A DNA stretch of 14,764 nucleotides from Polyangiaceae bacterium (lineage in GTDB: Bacteria; Myxococcota; Polyangia; Polyangiales; Polyangiaceae), in contig JAICTU010000213.1 of NCBI GenBank assembly GCA_025936205.1, positions 1 to 14,764 of the forward strand, given 5' to 3'. The position numbers and the translations under genes were made by a program. The notes beneath the pieces are model-generated. The model did no database searches and was not told the DNA's origin. It was given only the letters and a program-made list of their open reading frames with translations. Shown piece after piece: positions 13,463 through 14,764 of this stretch (position 1 is its first letter; each line of letters opens with the position of its first letter).

Positions 13463-13490
13463 GCCGGTAGCGTAACGTGCCCCTACCGGC
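13463..13490. repeat. Inverted repeat GCCGGTAG...CTACCGGC
   Basis: A perfect eight-pair inverted repeat with a 12-base spacer that itself holds CGTAACG. A third related half-site, CGCTACCG, is at 13422-13429. It could be a regulator site for the divergent genes or an RNA hairpin in the leader of the 13655 gene. Confidence 0.5.
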
Positions 13491-13654
13491 CTCGCTGTTT
13501 CGAGAGTCGCGGAGCTCGTGCGCGCAGCGATGCGAGCTGAAATGCCGGGCGAAATATCTCCGCAGCAGCGGGGCGCCACAGCCCTCGCGAAACGCGACGC
13601 GGCGATTCGCATGCAGCTTCGCGCACCGGCAAGCTTCTTGCTCAATCGGCGAGC

Positions 13655-14599
13655 ATGAATTTCGAGCCTGGCCTCCCACACCTCGCCCGACTGTCAGCTG
13701 CTTTCTCTTCCAATTCCAACCGACCGTTTGCCAGCTTTTCGGCCGCGGATCTCGCCTTCTTGAATCTGCCCGGAGCTGACGGCGACGGCGCACGAGGCGA
13801 GGCGCTCCTGCAGCGGCTGCAGCAGGAGACGAGCGCCTGGCGGGAGAAGCTCGAGGCGTGCTTGCCCATTCTCTCGCCGCCCATCACCGAGTTCAGCTAC
13901 CGCAGCTACTGCAGCGCGCTTTGGGGCTTTTATCAACCACTGGAGCGATCCCTGCGCGCCACCCCCGGGCTGGAGCACGCCATCGAGGATCTCGCGCGCC
14001 GCTGGAAGACCGAGCTCTTGGAGCTCGACCTGGCGCAGCTGGGCGTGCCCATTCCGGAGCTTGCCTTGCCAGTCTGCAAGGAGTCCTCCGGCGACAAGCG
14101 CGGGCGCTTTGATCTCTCGCGTGCGCTGGGAGCTCTGTACGCGCTCGAGCTCTGCACGCTCAGCTTCCGTCACACGCAGCGCTACCTGAGCCATGTGCTG
14201 CCGTCGATGACCGCCCGTGCATCGCACTTCCTGGGTTGTTACGGCGCCGAGACCGAGGGACTCTGGGAGGCGCTCTGCGCGCAGATCAGCGCGGCGCTGC
14301 AAACACGCAGCGTCGAGGCGGATGCGGTGGTGGAGGGGGCTGTCCAGACCCTGCGCGTTGCTCAGGCCTGGTGTCGCCAGCAGTTTGCCGACCACCAGCT
14401 CGCGGCCGGGGACCGACTGGGTCTGAGCGCCCCGCGCAGGCGAGCGCCGTCTTCTGCTCGCTGGGCGGCAGAACTGGAGCGAGCCGTGCTCCGCACCTGG
14501 CCGCAGCTGGGCCTCACTCTGCCGCCCTGGTCCGAGCTGGAACAGAGCCTGCCGCTCTGGGTACGGTGGTCGCGTGCGAGCGCCGAGCGTCGCTCGTAG
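13655..14599 (+). CDS. Heme-oxygenase-fold protein lacking the proximal histidine
   Basis: 314 residues from ATG 13655; only a weak GGCGAG precedes it. Residues about 50-215 follow the bacterial heme oxygenase layout: LLQRLQQETSAWREKLE (first helix), SYRSYCSALWGFYQPLE (81-97), LARRWKTELLELDLAQLG (113-130), ALGALYALELCTLSFRHTQRYL (157-178, the GALYVLEGSTLGG position), SHFLGCYGAETEGLWEAL (190-207). In true enzymes the first helix reads Txxx-His-x-x-(L/V); here the His position is Arg63. The distal-helix glycines that make room over heme are replaced (CTLSF instead of STLGG). I therefore doubt heme cleavage. An N-terminal extension (1-49) and a C-terminal tail (about 215-314) are extra to the usual 190-230 residues. 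Fold assignment is moderately confident, function unknown. Confidence 0.65.
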   Translation: MNFEPGLPHLARLSAAFSSNSNRPFASFSAADLAFLNLPGADGDGARGEALLQRLQQETSAWREKLEACLPILSPPITEFSYRSYCSALWGFYQPLERSLRATPGLEHAIEDLARRWKTELLELDLAQLGVPIPELALPVCKESSGDKRGRFDLSRALGALYALELCTLSFRHTQRYLSHVLPSMTARASHFLGCYGAETEGLWEALCAQISAALQTRSVEADAVVEGAVQTLRVAQAWCRQQFADHQLAAGDRLGLSAPRRRAPSSARWAAELERAVLRTWPQLGLTLPPWSELEQSLPLWVRWSRASAERRS

Positions 14600-14613
14600 C
14601 TGGCCTGGACAGG

Positions 14614-14630
14614 AACACCGGAGCGGTGTT
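14614..14630 (+). terminator. Hairpin after the heme-oxygenase-like gene
   Basis: AACACCG (14614-14620), loop GAG, CGGTGTT (14624-14630) is a perfect seven-pair hairpin beginning 14 bases past the stop. It lacks a following T-run. GGTGTTGC (14625-14632) can instead pair with GCAACACC (14670-14677), enclosing a repeated GCAACGAGC (14638-14646 and 14652-14660). The two foldings are mutually exclusive. Confidence 0.4.
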
Positions 14631-14753
14631 GCACCGGGCAACGAGCTAGGAGCAACGAGCAAGGCTCGCGCAACACCCCGGACCCCGCCGGGACAGACCC
14701 GTTCCTACTTGTTTCAGTGGTGGGAAAGCAAGGGAAAATTTTTCTACAGAAAC

Positions 14754-14759
14754 TTGACA
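14754..14759 (+). promoter_or_regulatory. Consensus -35 (TTGACA) at the right edge
   Basis: A perfect TTGACA preceded by an AT-rich tract (GGGAAAATTTTTC, 14732-14744) that could act as an UP element. The -10 would fall just outside the window, near 14777-14782. The local composition is very unlike the rest of the window. It suggests a strong promoter for a gene or RNA operon beyond the edge. Confidence 0.5.
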
Positions 14760-14764
14760 AAAGC

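Larger units (their letters stand above)
13228..13654. other. Divergent intergenic region between the GlsB-like and heme-oxygenase-like genes
   Basis: 427 bases with no frame I would call a gene. It contains an 11-base direct repeat near the GlsB-like start (13247-13278) and a group of three CTACCGGC-type sites (13422-13490). It presumably holds both divergent promoters. I could not identify convincing -35/-10 pairs. Confidence 0.5.

Noticed and set aside
1..14764. CRISPR arrays, tRNA or rRNA genes, transposases, phage or defence genes
   Set aside because: I scanned for regular spaced repeats, tRNA-like cloverleaf ends and mobile or defence enzyme motifs and saw none; the only tandem repeat is the 15-base unit at 11081-11125.

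Overview
This window is GC-rich with strongly GC-biased third codon positions. Its gene content suggests a high-GC proteobacterium-like organism, and Myxococcota (the former Deltaproteobacteria) fits best. That placement is my inference from gene style: TPR proteins, an FtsH with a proline-rich N-terminus, a divergent GGDEF protein, and a two-domain kinase of a type I associate with myxobacteria. There is no 16S or other direct marker. I see no tRNA, rRNA, CRISPR array, insertion sequence or phage gene.

Layout, left to right. 1-1038 is the 3' part of a TPR protein. 1067-1669 is folE (GTP cyclohydrolase I). 1862-2311 encodes a small exported or membrane-anchored protein. 2432-3589 is a two-domain P-loop kinase gene that looks broken, with ATT where the start should be and an in-frame TAG. 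3870-4040 is a 56-residue small ORF. 4121-4504 and 4501-4878 are a translationally coupled pair: a YjbR/MmcQ-like protein and an unrecognised protein with a CxC...CHT motif. 5013-6095 is a GGDEF-like protein with a degenerate active site. 6157-8378 is a compact pqqC-pqqD-pqqE operon. 8366-10363 (minus) is ftsH, converging on pqqE with overlapping 3' ends. 10546-about 11040 (minus) is a SAM-methyltransferase remnant that has lost its catalytic core. 11011-11160 is a 49-residue leader ORF with an excellent Shine-Dalgarno, coupled by ATGA to a cupin/AraC regulator at 11157-12191. 12178-12612 (minus) is a GFA/CENP-V-type zinc protein, also overlapping its neighbour tail to tail. 12964-13227 (minus) is a GlsB/YeaQ/YmgE small membrane protein. 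13655-14599 is a heme-oxygenase-fold protein lacking the proximal histidine. The last 60 bases turn AT-rich and carry a perfect TTGACA, so a strong promoter probably points off the right edge.

How the genes work together. The clearest functional unit is pqqCDE, for the late and middle steps of pyrroloquinoline quinone synthesis. pqqA (precursor peptide) and pqqB are not adjacent, so the pathway is either split across the genome or uses a distant precursor. The other genes are housekeeping or accessory units without an obvious shared pathway. The most notable features are decay (kinase, methyltransferase), catalytic-residue loss in apparently intact proteins (GGDEF, heme-oxygenase-like), and the repeat-containing leader ORF in front of the AraC regulator. 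I did not find a convincing new multi-gene defence or mobile system here.
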